Shown here piece by piece: positions 1-12,600 of a stretch of 64,000 bases of DNA. The notes beneath the pieces were generated by a model that searched no databases, had not been told where the DNA came from, and worked only from the letters and a program-made list of their open reading frames with translations. The DNA is taken from assembly GCA_019614645.1 (NCBI GenBank), contig JABWDB010000012.1, forward strand, positions 7,440,001-7,504,000, written 5' to 3'. This DNA comes from Stratiolaelaps scimitus. Taxonomy: Eukaryota > Arthropoda > Arachnida > Mesostigmata > Laelapidae. A program made the translations under genes and the position numbers. Position 1 is the first letter of the stretch. Each line of letters starts with the position of its first letter.

Positions 1-104
1 GCTGTCGATGTGATTGAATCATTTTCGTTATTGCCTCATGTGTTGAAAAAGGGCATGAAGAGACACCTCACCCATCGCCTGAGCCCCCTGAACCTCGAGG
101 CAAG

Positions 105-845
105 TTAAAAATTCTTACCTTATTCATATAACCTCATGGTGGCGCTCGCCGAAACGCCAATCCGGAAAAATGAGGTGGTGATCTCATCTTATCGTCTGTA
201 ATTGTACCTCTTATCGTGTAGTCTCCCGCCTAGGAGACCACACGCACCCGCTTCTATTGTCCATTACATCAGGTAGTAGAGGACACAGGACTTGTCAGGC
301 AGCTTCTCACACCCACACCACTCACCAGCCTTTTGGCCTTCCCTATACGACCAGGCACCCCCATGTTTTCCACATGGTGCCGTGACCAGGATTAACCTAC
401 TGGTGTAGAACACGTTCAGCGTAGTTCCTAATCTGACCATATGCTTTTGCCTCAAATTGGTTCTACATTCTGACATGACAGCGGTTGGCGATATTCTCCT
501 CATGGTACTTGTTCGCTATTAGTCCCCTCATATATTTAGCCTTTGATGAAATTTACCACCAGCTTTAAGTTGTACTCTCACAGCGGGGAACTCCTCCTCC
601 TCCTCCTCCTCCTCTCCTCTTCCACAGCGGGGATCCACAGCGTTATCAACGGGCAAAGTGCAGCAACACAAAAACGGCTCACCGACACTTCGGCCTCGCC
701 CGCCTTACCAGGAGTGAGCCAAGAAAAGGGAAAGGAACTTCACTAAATAAAAACTTCACTAAACTTCACTATCTACAAGACCGAGCAGTGTTGTCTATTG
801 CTTGGGATTAACCATTGGCGGCAGTTTCCCAGGAGAAGCTGCTGC
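105..845. repeat. Dispersed repeat shared with the A-B gap and gene C intron 1
   Basis: Bases 105-330 closely match 44240-44475 (shared 'acctcatggtgg', 'gaggagaccacacgcaccc', 'ggacttgtcaggcagctt'). Bases 430-845 match 20330-20620 (shared 'ccatatgcttttgcctc', 'gcagtgttgtctat', 'gcagtttccca'). No convincing coding frame was seen. It is an interspersed repeat of unknown class, probably one element whose two ends survive in different copies. Confidence 0.6.
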
Positions 846-909
846 TCATAGGGGGTCGGGGACCCGATAAGGCCCAACCGTATTTTGTTCTTTGATATTA
901 ATATTTCAG

Positions 910-1143
910 GTTTCGTCTCCATACTCGTGGAGAAGCCAATTCGAGGGGGCAGACATGTGGACAGAGCAAGGCCGGATGTTCTACGCCTCAGATAAACCTA
1001 AAATAAATTGTAAACATTGTTACAATGTCACTCTCTCCAATGCACGTTCAGATGTTCACGTACGCTTTACGTACGGATTATGCAAAATGGGTACACTGGG
1101 TGCTGACCCAGATGAAAATGCGTGTGGAGTGATCGACATCTAA
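910..1143 (+). pseudogene. Possible relic exon of a further family member
   Basis: An open frame follows a good acceptor (atatttcag) and ends in TAA at 1141. It encodes Cys-bearing, strand-like sequence with VHVRFTYGLCKMG and DPDENACG. This resembles the first-half exons of type II modules in genes A-C (compare YCHPLICF and LKWCHPTT...PICKN). No clear GT donor follows the frame, and mariner sequence begins immediately afterwards. It could be the broken end of an upstream paralog or a chance frame. The similarity is by eye only. Confidence 0.35.
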
Positions 1144-1149
1144 TTAGAG

Positions 1150-1740
1150 GACGTAATACGCAACAACTCAGTCGCTTAGAAGAAGCGGTTACATAGACGA
1201 GACATGGGTTAGCCTGCATAGACTCCTGAAACAGACCAAGCAAAACAGTGGCTCCGACAAGGTGAAGCGGCAACGTCTGTGGCAGTGCCAGATAGATCCG
1301 GACGAAAGGTGTCAGATGATACTAGCCTTGGATATCAAGGGTGTTTGCTATTACGAAATATTGCAGCAAACTAAGAACTCAATGCTCCCCGATATCTCTA
1401 CTTATTGAAGGGATTGATGAACAAATGGCTTGGGGATCGACAGCACCGAATGTGGTTATTCGACGGGAATACAAGACCTCACCGCACTGCTGAAATTATG
1501 CCTGGATGGAGGGGAACAATATTGAGCGATGGCTTCAACCCCCATATTCTCCTGATATTGTGTGTGTGTGGTTATGGTTGTTTCCATGCAGTAAAAAGGG
1601 CAAAATAGGTGGGGTTCTATATGCAAACGTCGACTTACTTAAAGAAGCAATAGATAACGAAAAGAACTTCCGGAGCGCTGCAATCGGTGTATCAATAAAG
1701 CTGGAGAGAGAGATACTCTCATACCAAAAGATCTTTGTTC
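1150..1740 (+). pseudogene. mariner-like transposase relic (Tc1/mariner)
   Basis: Fragments in shifting frames follow the order of a mariner DD(D/E)D transposase. IDETWVSL lies near 1192, WLFDGNTRPHRTAE at 1454-1497 (the usual block is HDNARPH), and LQPPYSPDI with a following WLFP...KKGKIGG at 1531-1615. Frameshifts and stops separate the blocks, including a shift between the second and third catalytic blocks, so it cannot be active. Terminal inverted repeats were not located. Confidence 0.7.
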
Positions 1741-1762
1741 TAACTCATAGTTATTGGCATTT

Positions 1763-1839
1763 AACCGGACACCCTAATATATATATATTATATATATATG
1801 TTCCTCTATATATATATATATTATATATATATGTTCCTC

Positions 1840-1871
<32 letters not shown>

Positions 1872-1886
1872 ATTGGGTGTCCGGTT
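1763..1886. repeat. AT-rich foldback with GGACACCC / GGGTGTCC ends
   Basis: The ends 'aaccggacaccc' and 'gggtgtccggtt' are inverted copies that enclose about 95 bp of (AT)n interrupted by two 'gttcctct' spacers. It looks like a small foldback or MITE-type element. It directly abuts the retrotransposon relic that starts near 1887. Confidence 0.6.
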
Positions 1887-1889
1887 CAA

Positions 1890-2537
1890 ACTTTCGCCTC
1901 TTACATATATCTTCAAAACTCTATGGGAGCACCCGCCCCCCTGAAGTCAGTCTGCAACCTAACACAACACGCATTCAACTCCCCGCACGTTGCGGGGACC
2001 CCGTCGCAACGAATGGCCATCACGGTCTCTCGTGCGAACGCAGCGCCGGTCGCCATCCGCGACACACGATGCTTAATGACACGCTCGTGAGGGCCCTCCA
2101 CTCCGCCGGTATTCCTTGCACAAGGGAGCCACAGGGCCTCGACACCTCTGACGGCCGCCGCCCTGACGGCCTCACCCTTGTCCCCTTCCATCGAGGGCAG
2201 CACCTGGTTTGGGACGGCACTGTGGTTGACACTCTAGCACCCTCTTATGTCAACCACTGTGCAACCATCCCCGGTTACGCAGTAGCGCGTGCGGAACGGG
2301 CAAAGCTAAGGAAGTACGCCGCTCTCCAAGCAACCCACCTGTTTTCCCCCCTTGCCTTTGAGACCTTGGGCGGCCCTCTCACTGCGAACTTCCTCGAGGG
2401 GGTCTACCATAGGCTGATCCGCGCCACCGGGGACAAGCGCGCTGGCTCTTTCCTCCTGCAGCGGCTGTCCCTCGTCGTGCAGAGAGGCAATGCCATCGCC
2501 TTCCTCGGGACATTGTCGTCCTCACCCCCCCCCCCAT
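1890..2537 (+). pseudogene. Non-LTR retrotransposon C-terminal domain, relic
   Basis: Two overlapping frames read the end of a retrotransposon polyprotein. Visible blocks are NGHHGLSCERSAGR and MLNDTLVRALHSAGIP, then RRPDGLTLVPF, LVWDGTVVDT, and near the end FLLQRLSLVVQRGNA. The RPDG...WD.T spacing is that of a PD-(D/E)XK nuclease-like domain found at the C-terminus of some retroelement polyproteins, and the HH..C segment upstream looks like a zinc-binding remnant. A frameshift lies near 1960-2000. The reverse transcriptase part is absent, so this is 5' truncated. Confidence 0.6.
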
Positions 2538-2744
2538 AATCCCTAGAAATCCCGACCTACTGTATGTTTGAATAAATCATTACTCAAGCAGACCCTCAAA
2601 ATCTGACTCTTGTAGAACTGCTTCGTTTTTTTCGTGAATTTGATGGCAAGATCCGAGACATTATGTAAGACTGTCATATAATTCTCAGAGCCAACAGTAG
2701 GTGCCAAATAAGTGTAGTTACGCACTATAGATAATAAAAGCACA

Positions 2745-2815
2745 GGGTCCTTGCTTTTGCAACGGCTTTCTCTAGTTGTGCAGAGAGGCCATGCGATCCC
2801 CTACCTCAGAGGTGA
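2745..2815 (+). pseudogene. Second fragment of the same retrotransposon 3' end
   Basis: It encodes the LQRLSLVVQRG block again with changes, about 290 bp downstream of the first copy. The stretch between them (2538-2744) carries 'ctactgtatgtttgaataaa', which recurs at 23217-23236, so it is a piece of repeat 3' end. Confidence 0.5.
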
Positions 2816-3035
2816 GCATGGCCCCCTACAAATAATTCTTGTAAAATATCTTATTCAATAATAATAATACATTAATCCGGGTTGATACGCTGATACACGA
2901 TGGCTACAGAGCAATGTAGTGGCCAGAATGAGACTCCTTGACCAATGTAATGACTCATGCTACCAACGGGAAGATAATCTGCGGGCGAATTCAGGAACGA
3001 ATTAGTTTGTCTTTGGAGACTTCATTTCTAAACTC

Positions 3036-3096
3036 TATAAATAGACCACGTCTTACACGAGATAGATACTGTCGAACAGTGTATTGACGAAGTGCG
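3036..3096 (+). promoter_or_regulatory. Putative core promoter of gene A
   Basis: A TATAAATA box lies at 3036-3043. A block at 3063-3096 (tagatactgtcgaaCAGTgtattgaCGAAGTG) also occurs upstream of genes B and C. CAGT lies 63 nt before the ATG here, 65 in B and 64 in C, so it may mark the transcription start (initiator) with a downstream element. The role is inferred from conservation among the three paralogs. Confidence 0.5.
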
Positions 3097-3139
3097 GTTT
3101 AATTCGCCATCTAGTAGCATTGGAAACAGCGTGTGGGAG

Positions 3140-3245
3140 ATGCCTACCAGCAGTGCAGGTGGCATCCCTCGAAGGAAAAACAAATGGCTTAGGTGTTCTT
3201 TGATACTGGGAGCGGCCTTACAGTTGCATCTATGCGCTGCATCCG
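3140..3245 (+). CDS. Gene A exon 1: signal peptide
   Basis: ATG at 3140 opens MPTSSAGGIPRRKNKWLR, followed by a hydrophobic core (CSLILGAALQLHLCAAS) and a phase-1 donor gttagt. The layout (long charged n-region, hydrophobic core, small residues before the splice) is the same as the first exons of genes B and C, which supports this start. Confidence 0.75.
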
Positions 3246-4136
3246 GTTAGTTCGAAACCGTATTTCCGTTGGAACTAAGTTTAGGTGTGGGTTCTTTATC
3301 GCAATACAAACTACACGTGATGTTTCTGTTCCTAGCACGTTAGCAATTGAGTTAGCCAAAACCTGTTGCCGAAATTTCGTATGCAACTAAGATTGAAGTC
3401 TACACAATTATCCGTAGTAAAGCCTAGCATGGTTTTCGTCTACTGAGTAGCGTGGGTTCGAGCTGTGACAGCCCTCGCAGCGCCAGCTTTAGAACGTTAT
3501 TTACGTAAATCATGGCGTCATTCCCGTGATGAGAAAAACTTCGCTCGCCAATGTTCGCTCCGTTCTAATATTTTGTCTCGAAATTGCAATATCCTGGGCG
3601 CCTTTTTCTTTGTGCTATACAACACTATAGTTGTATTCCTTTGCGGTACTCGGATTAGCGGATTCTGAAGAGAATGAATTGGTCTCTTTGCTTAAAGAGA
3701 CTAATTCATTCATAAGAACATCACTCTTTGTATATGCTAGGCACTATTCAAGGTGATTGGTCGGTCGTCAACGTGCAACAGACGAAGGACCCTGGCAGCC
3801 TGTAGCCAAGATAGTCTAGCTCTTACAAACAGAAAGATTGCGTTTCTAAGGACGAAATCCGAAGCGTTGATCTGACGACGTGATTAACAAATTTAAATTT
3901 AAAATGTAATCTTTTACAGTTTGTGAGGGTGACTCTAATGAGTTCCCTCAATGTTCTATCGACGAGATTGCTGCTCGCCTTTATGAACCCGGGGATAGTT
4001 ACGAGTGTAAGTATACCCTGGAGCCTGAGAGAAGCTTGATTCAGGGGAGTAAAATAAGGAATACCTATTTTATTCTAGATAGCCAAATAGCTTCCTACTT
4101 GCTTTCCTTAATTATTTTATTAATTAGAAATTAATA

Positions 4137-4172
<36 letters not shown>

Positions 4173-7100
4173 TGGAAAGAAATTAGAGTCATGTATTACT
4201 TTCTCTGGATTATCTTCTATATATATATATATATAGATCTACTCTTCCTCAAATCTAACTTTGTATGCAATATCTATACCTACCTCACTCTTACTATAAT
4301 ACCATCATAGCTTTTTCGTGTTCATGATAGCTGCCCTGAACTGTGGTCTTATGACTCACGATATGAACGGATACAGGATTTCATCGACAGTTATTGATTC
4401 ATATAGCCCGTCTATGAACGGTGAGCATAGCATAGCATCTACATTTGTCGGTTCCGCAGTAGCGGCTGTGAAAAACTTTGCACAGGGTGATTTTATTACT
4501 GTGATGGTACTGATTGATTACTGTCTCAGGGTACGGTCGCGAGGATGCGGAAGAAGGCAACAAAGGAATGTTTTATTCCCATGCTGTGAACAAAACAATT
4601 CTTCTGTGACGTCTACGTTAGTCCCCAATAACGCTCCGGCCCTAAAGCTGAGGGTCAGCTGGAAAAAACTCAGCAGTAATAACTCAGCTGGCAGCTGTCT
4701 TCCAGCTGACCCTCAGCTATCTCGATACAGCATCCTCCCCCTCCTACAGTTTGTTTAACTGGAACGTTTGTTTCGTGGATTGATCGCGTCTTGGTTGCTT
4801 TCAGGGACACAGAATGCGACTATCAAAGCCACTGTGGTGTACACAATCGAGCAGAGGGCGTACACCTATGTTCGTTTTCCAACATGCTATTCGGATGTTA
4901 GGCAGTATACCTTAGAATACAATTATTTAGACAAAACTATCACCGACATGCGGAGGAAGATAGTTGTCGAACTGGACGCGAATAAGCCGTGGCTCACTCT
5001 AGTCTTTCCTACGGGCACGACCGTTGAGCTCAACGGTTATGGGTTTTGTGGAGAAAAGTATCCCCGACCCATGGGCAATGTCGTATTGTCAACTGGCCCA
5101 GAGGGTAAGTAGTTTCAGCGATTTATTTCGTTTTCCTTGTGTACACTTGGCGAATAGTAAATTCGAAAGTCAAGTAAATACAAAGCTACAACTGTATATT
5201 TGTATTCGCTTGACGTGATTTCGGTTTACGTGGATTGAGTATACATCAACGGCATGGCGGCTGACAAGTGACAAATTAATAAAAAAAAAATTAAAAAAAC
5301 CAAAATTATTAATAAATAATTTTGCTACTTACTGCTAAATTAGTAATATTTTGCATTATTTACTACTCGTACTAAACATTTACGTATGAGTGAGTTCCTG
5401 TGCTCTTTTTACGATCGGGTTAAACACTCCCACGGGTAGCATAGAGCGCACCATGTTTACTGCAGGTAAGTCGCATGCTTCTGTTAGTAACAGTATGCAA
5501 GTCCCAGACAAGTGAAGCGGATAAAGGTTCAGATTCACCTGTTAGTATTGAACTGAGTCCTGCGGTTGACTAAGCGGACGTGCTCCGTGTTTCGATGGCA
5601 TACGCGTGCAGCAGAGATAGTCAAGAGATAGCATGATCGTAGGAACGCGGAAACCAGGCAGCAATCTCCCGGTGGTGTCAGTCCTATAGAAGTCAGCGGC
5701 GTCTTCGTGGCGTCTTTACACGCTCAAACTAAGGTACGGTGCGTATGTTTGCGATGCCCCTTCCAGCACAAAAACGGACACTCCATATTGAAACCCTGAT
5801 GCAAATGGAGCCGGGAGTAAAGCGCGTTAAGGTCTCGTTTCCAACGATCAGATCGTGCGGCAATTCCCCGTATACCCCGTTCTTCCATGTGAGGGTTAGC
5901 CGGGGGCCGAGGGCCGAGCGTCACCAACGCCTAATGAATCTAACCGCGGGCAACCGTGACATCGAGTTACGTCTGCCATTAGGGTTAGAGTACATTCTCG
6001 ATGGCTATATCAGATGTGGCGAAGTGGTCGAAAGAATAACTCGTACCATCTTCACTGGCGGTAAGTGGCATCCTTCCGTTAGTGATCATGTCTCTCTAGA
6101 AGAGACATGATCATTCATTTCACCTGTGGTCATCATGATCATCATCATTGTGTAGGCCTTCCTGGTCAATAAATTACATGAAGAATAGCGGTGTCAATGT
6201 TTGGTACATTGCGGCGCTTGCTTGTTACTATTTCCACAACTAAAGGATTGTAAAAATTTGATTAATAACCAATCTTAACATTGTATTGTTTGCCGAGCCG
6301 AACAGCCATACGCTTCCTCCCACACTGTGGCGAAACCACGATAGAGATCAAACGATATATCTTATCATTGACTAAGCGTTGACGGATTCCCAAAGTACAC
6401 AGTAGCTAATATAATACATCCGAGATTTTTCGAAACTTGTCAATATTAACCTGATGTATCCTAAGTCAACGATGTGAACTTTTGTATGTTGTTTGATCAC
6501 ATGGTGCTCATGTATGGTACGTACCTAGCCCCGCGGACTGCATCCAGACACAGCGGCTACATTAAGAAACCAGCAGCACCTTATGGAGGGGTGCCATTTG
6601 TGCTGTGCTAATTTTATGGTGCCGATAAGCTGCCTCTGGTGACTCACTCGATTACTTTACCAGCGTCCTTTTTCATTCAATCTCATTAGCCCCAGCATCG
6701 GTCTACTTTAGCCACCTGGTCGACGACGAACGTATGCCAGTAACGAACAGAGCCAAGCTGGCAATCGTCATGAATCCAGCCCATATTCGACATCCGTTCA
6801 TGTACATTATTACCTATTGCCACAACGTTTTCTGCCGTATTCACACTACACCAGTCACCGGCGAAACAACGGTATGATATTTGTCCAATCAGATTTCCAC
6901 CTACAGCAGCAAATTATTAACGTAAATCCTCCTGCAGCGTAGTGAGTTAACCCATCGGCGAGTATGAGGTTCATCTATTGTTCTAAGGTTAAACGTAAGA
7001 CCCAGATACTTTAGGAGATACTGAGGCACCTTTCATATTTATTGCCTTTCCCACTGCCCGAGCTGATCCCTTCGAATCTGCCGAAGTAGATTTCGATTTT

Positions 7101-9526
7101 AGTCGTTAGTGCAACTCGTTACGTATGCCTTGTACTTAGGTGACTTACAACTTTTACAGGTAGCGGTACTAACCGATATAAAGGCTGAAGCCGACTACGA
7201 ATTTACTGTGTACCCCCTTGTTAAACCTGTATCTGGGCGCATCCTTGAGGCACCTGAGCTGTCAGGATGGTTTACCCCACCTAAATGTCGAATTTGCCAC
7301 GGTAAGTGTCAAGAAACGCTTAATCTTCATTATATATAAGGACCTCTGATATATAATGGAGCGAATCGACTTCCATCGAATTCAATTCCTCTCTTCTCTC
7401 TTATGGATAAATGTCAAGTTTGTGGGGTCTTCGAAGCAATACTAAGTTTCGGTTTAGTTAACGGAAGCTCTAGGTTTCCATAGCGATTCAGCACAGCAGG
7501 TATTCTTGCTGTTGGAGATGGTAAATTTTTTGGTGTATGGCACTACTCTTGACTTGGACATACTGTTTCCGGTGTATGGCACTACTCTTGACTTGGACAT
7601 ACTGTTTCCGGTGTATGGCACTACTCTTGACTTGGACAGACTGTTTCGTATTCCAGACTACAATTATATGATAGTGACCGTTCGGAACTACAAGTCCGGT
7701 ACTACGTTCATTAAAATAAAGCCCCCCGCAGCGTGGTGTGATCACCCATCGGCGTACGAGGTTCTCTATCATTCCAAGGTCAAAAATAAGACTCGATCAA
7801 TTTGGAAGGCCACCACAGAGTACGATTTCACACCAACGCTACAAATACAACTTTACCAAGATTTGGACCCAATCTTCGAATGTCACCTCGTTTGTAACGG
7901 CAAGCTCGAGATTCTCGATAGAAAAAAGATAAATATGGGTAGGTGTCAATCTATAGTTCCTCCGAGATTGTTTTAGCTATTGTTTCATCAAAACAATAAC
8001 TAAAAAAATGTGCGGAAAATAGCCGTGCTATAAGATGTCGCCAACTCGTGTCAATCTTTAGTTCCTTCTCTTAGCCCCGATCGCCGATCTATAACAGACG
8101 AGCTGCTAATCTTCCACCTGTTTAGTGAATCACACAAATGACTGTCTTTCGCGCTCCTTAGATGTTGGGGTAATCGAGGCTGTTCGGGTGACACCATCAA
8201 GAGCGAAGGATAACGTCGCCACCTTGACGATGAGAATGACTGAAAGTGTTGCAAATATGACGTGGGTGATGTCTCTGCTTTACTGCCACCCATTAGCTTG
8301 CTTCGAACGAGTGAACACAACATACAATGGTCATAAGGTGAGCTTCGATGTGTTTCTTGATGAATCATATTGCAACTGGCTGTTTTCGTAATAACGCTGC
8401 TGTTTCTAAATATCTCCCATAAGTTGGAGCACAAGGTGAGCATTGAGGGCATCGAGTGCATGGTGAGGTACACTCTCACAGTAAGCTCGCACATGCTTCT
8501 GCCCAACATAACAGTGCCTGAATCGGAAATCAGCTACGGACGGACATTCTACGGCACGTTCCAAATAACAGATTGCGACGATTTTCCAGGTAAGATACAT
8601 GATTTGTTCCGGTTTCACGGACGCCATTTTGCACGAAACCAAAAGTAGCAGGATGAATTCAGGGGATAATTATCGCAACTGAGTACGAATAATTTTGTTG
8701 CAGTTGTTATTTTGGTTCTATTGGTTCTATCCACACTATTCCCGATAGAGTCACGGGCGATCCGATCATCGGTGGCGGAGGGAAGCCCATCGGTACCGAG
8801 ACTAAGCTCAACGTCTCGAGCAGCAACTGGGGCAAGGTGGCAGTTGTCAAAATGTGACCAAATACTAACCATTAATGGAGGGTCACTAACTGATGATAAC
8901 TTGCTCACCGCAAAGCGGAATTAACCGATTCGAATGTATGTAAGGGCTGCGTCCATGACAGATTGGCTACGCCAGCCGAGCATTCCAAACTGCGTTGGTA
9001 AATTTCATCAAACATTAAATATGAGCCGACCAATAGCCACCATGAGGTAGAGCATTTACTGCTAAGTGTTCTCATCCTGATGCTTGCTAATTTTTTCTGT
9101 TGCACCTTCGATTGCTGCTTTACGATCGACTCGTCTTGGGACGCATCCAGTGTTATATGGTGTTCTTAACGTCTCGTTGGTGAACCCGACTGAAAACTTT
9201 GTGGATATAAAGATCACACCGCATCCAGCCAGCTGTTCCTATCCAGAATACAAGGTTCGATACGAGAGCGCTGCGGATGATGGTTTTATGAAGAAGAAGA
9301 ATCCCACAAGGGGAGCGCTGTACAACACGACCCTGACACATTGGCCAACTGATGTCGTATTGAGAGGATTTCACTATTGGGAAGACGTTGCTATGGAATT
9401 GCGCATCGTTTGTGGCGACAGCGTTGACCACTATTATGGACGAGTCAATACTGGACCTGGAAGTAAGTTGAGAGCACGACTTATTTTACTGTATTTAGTA
9501 CTTGTATATATATATAGATATATATA

Positions 9527-9600
<74 letters not shown>

Positions 9601-12600
9601 ATATATATATCTATATATCTATATAAGTACCTTATATATATATATATATATATCAGGGACTACCATCACCAGAGTGATGACCAGAGACTACCAGAGTAGC
9701 AAATAGTTCCACCATCATCACTGACTACGCCATTCAACGTAGAGGATGACACCATCAAGGCAACGTTGGGTACTTGGGCACATACCAAACTGATTTCGTA
9801 CGAGTTGGTGTTGTTGTGTTTACAAAATAGAAGTCGCCGATTACATATGCTAACTATTCCCACTGTGCCGATTCCCTGTTCCCATTAGAGCCACGCAAGG
9901 TCATCCTTGTCCAGGGGAAGCTGGTCGGTACTGTGGCCGAACTTGACGTCCTCGTCGACACCGACCATGGTATTCGCGTCCCGGAAAAATTTCGAGTTGA
10001 AGCGTTAGTTCGCAGGAGACCAATTGTCACGACGTTCCACCCGTGTCAGGGCCGACATACGGTGCGTGAATGGTTTTGTGGTATATTGCAGGGGATATTC
10101 GAAAATTATTATCTGGGATTTCTATATGGCGACGTTGCTTGGGTGGGTGTCATATTGAATGGACGTGCCACGCCCATATTAGTTCTAGTTGTCGTTGTAT
10201 ACCAACATTGCGCTGGTAGACTGTTTAGGTTACTGCAAATCGTGAAATTGCAAACCCAAACAGATTAAGCAGTGAGCTTAATTGGCCATTGCAGACAATC
10301 AAGATACATGACGCCGCCGAGAGAACTAGTTTTTCAGTGAGTTCTGTGGTCACGAGCAAAGCGAGCAACGGCGAAACCTTGGAGTTTGTGGGAGAACCAT
10401 ACACCTTCATCTTAACGTCTCCTATGGGTAATGACAGGGTTGTCAGGTCTTGTTATATATGCTGATACAAGTTGGGAAGATTGTATCATCCCGTAAAGCG
10501 AATTATTAGAGGTATTGGCGCGTATATAGCCTCAGCCTATTTTTTTTATGGGTGAGTGTTCTTTCACAATTGAAGAACGCTGCTAAACACGGTTATTATA
10601 CTTAGTCTCTGGTCTTTCTAAACCCCACCTCGCATGGGTCTTTGTCGCGATTCCTAAGCTATATTGTATATTGGACATAGTACACGTAGATTAATTAATA
10701 GATTAATCTATTAATTAATCTACGTGTAATGCGTCCAATATACATAACATTTTTTTTTTTGGACCACCCACGACCTTGTGGGTGGCAAGTTTATTAAGAC
10801 AAAATTACGGAACATGTACATGATTACTTCGTAATCATGTACCAATATACATACATATAGAACGTGAATAATACAGTTGATCAGCAGATGCTGGCTGTGT
10901 GTCAGCGCAGGGCCAGGTATGAGAGAAAAAACGCTATGATGAATGACACTGTGCTGACATTATTAGGCACATTATTACTCTCCTGTGGTCTCTTCTCTTC
11001 TCAAAGGAGAGACCACAAGAGAGTAATAATATTATTATTATATTATATTTTCCATTATTTTCCGACTTGCTCTTATAATAATAGTATGCAGCATGACCGG
11101 ATTCTCTCTTGCTTCTGCTATTATCAGTGTCTCGTATATCAGAATCGACGAAGCTGATCAGCGACCTTACTTGGGAGTCGGTCCACATCAACACGCAATA
11201 CGCAAGTTTGAATGCGGACCCAGGCGAATTAAATTTCCGAATCTTTCCGACGTACAGTGATTCTACAGCGGCAGAGATGGACCATAAATATGTCGTGACC
11301 CAGCACTCAGAGAGGGTAGGATAATTTACCCACGTTCTAAACCCTGGAGTACCCCCGGTGAGATCATTCCATTTGACAGACAACCTATAATTTCGATCTG
11401 GTCGAGGAGGCTCTCCTTGGCCTTCGGCATTCGAGTGGGAGAATGATTGTTGCCGACCATCGTCGAGAGACGACCATAAATATATTGCGGCGAATGCTCC
11501 CGCGATATTCAGCCTTCTCGCTATGGTTTTGATTTTGGGTACAGGCGAAATTACAGGAAATCCTTGACTTCCTCGTCGTGAGTTCCTTTTACAGGTCTTC
11601 GCGGTAGACTACCTCTTTCCTGGGATCCAGTATAACCTCTCGATGACATACACGGACAAAGTGAGCAATAAGAGTTTCGAGCGATGGGCAGCATTTTCTA
11701 CACCGGAGTGCCTTGCAGATTGTCCAGGTAAATCACCTTCAGCTATCCGTGTTGCATTCGAATGATGCGTCTATAGTGACCATATATTTGGATACCATAG
11801 ATCGGAACGTTCACGTTAGCAATGCTATCAATATTCGCGGTTCGATACCCCGGCTGCGTGTATCCCGGCCTTTCTATTGTCGGGTCACTATACACTGTTC
11901 TCAAATGATCTGCGGCCAAGCGCAACCCATAATTGCTTTGATTGCTTCTATTCGCAGCACTTTTTATGCGAGATGGGGGGCCCGCGTCCGTCTGAATACC
12001 CTCACCTTTATTCATAGCCTTGGCGTCTCCCGAAGTTCACCGTTCCACTAATAATCGACCACCTATGATTTCGACCAGGTCGAGGAGGCTCTCTTCGCCC
12101 CATATCTTCCCATGTGTGGCTAGGCGTGCCTCCTCTACCTGAAGATATTTTAGCCGACTATGACAGGGATTTTCACCATGATGACCAAACTACCTGGGAG
12201 TGGACCACTGAACCCCCGAATAGAATAATAGAACATTGCCTTCTGGTCACTAGTATTGGAGATACTGCAGTTCCCGCAGTGGACAGCATCTGATTATAAA
12301 GGCCACTACTGCTAGGTACTCGTATAAACATTGTCCATATACTGCTAAAAATACACCCGTTTTCAACTTGTGCTATCGAGAATTAAAATATTTTAAACTC
12401 AATATGGGGGATCACTTAGTCCTTAAATCGATGAAAAACATAGTAATTTGTGGAAATTGATGTGAGCATGTGTTTTTGAATGAAAATTCCAGCATGAATG
12501 CATTCGTATCTATGTTTCAGTATATAACGTATTACAATAAGTAGTTACTATTGCTGAGATGCAATGGTAAGGGTATTACATCGATGTGTGCAGGCTGTCT

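Noticed and set aside
543..746. ORF with a leucine run resembling a signal peptide
   Set aside because: The leucines come from a (CTC)n tract inside a dispersed repeat that also occurs at 20330-20620 without an open frame there.
7532..7648. CRISPR-like short array
   Set aside because: Units are contiguous with no spacers, and the locus is eukaryotic; it is a minisatellite.
8051..8509. 152-codon minus-strand ORF
   Set aside because: Antisense shadow of gene A exons 8-9, which are supported by paralogs in B and C.
9501..9699. Open frames made of YIYIYI repeats
   Set aside because: They are translations of (AT)n microsatellites; the same holds for frames at 36848-37117 and 25340-25564.
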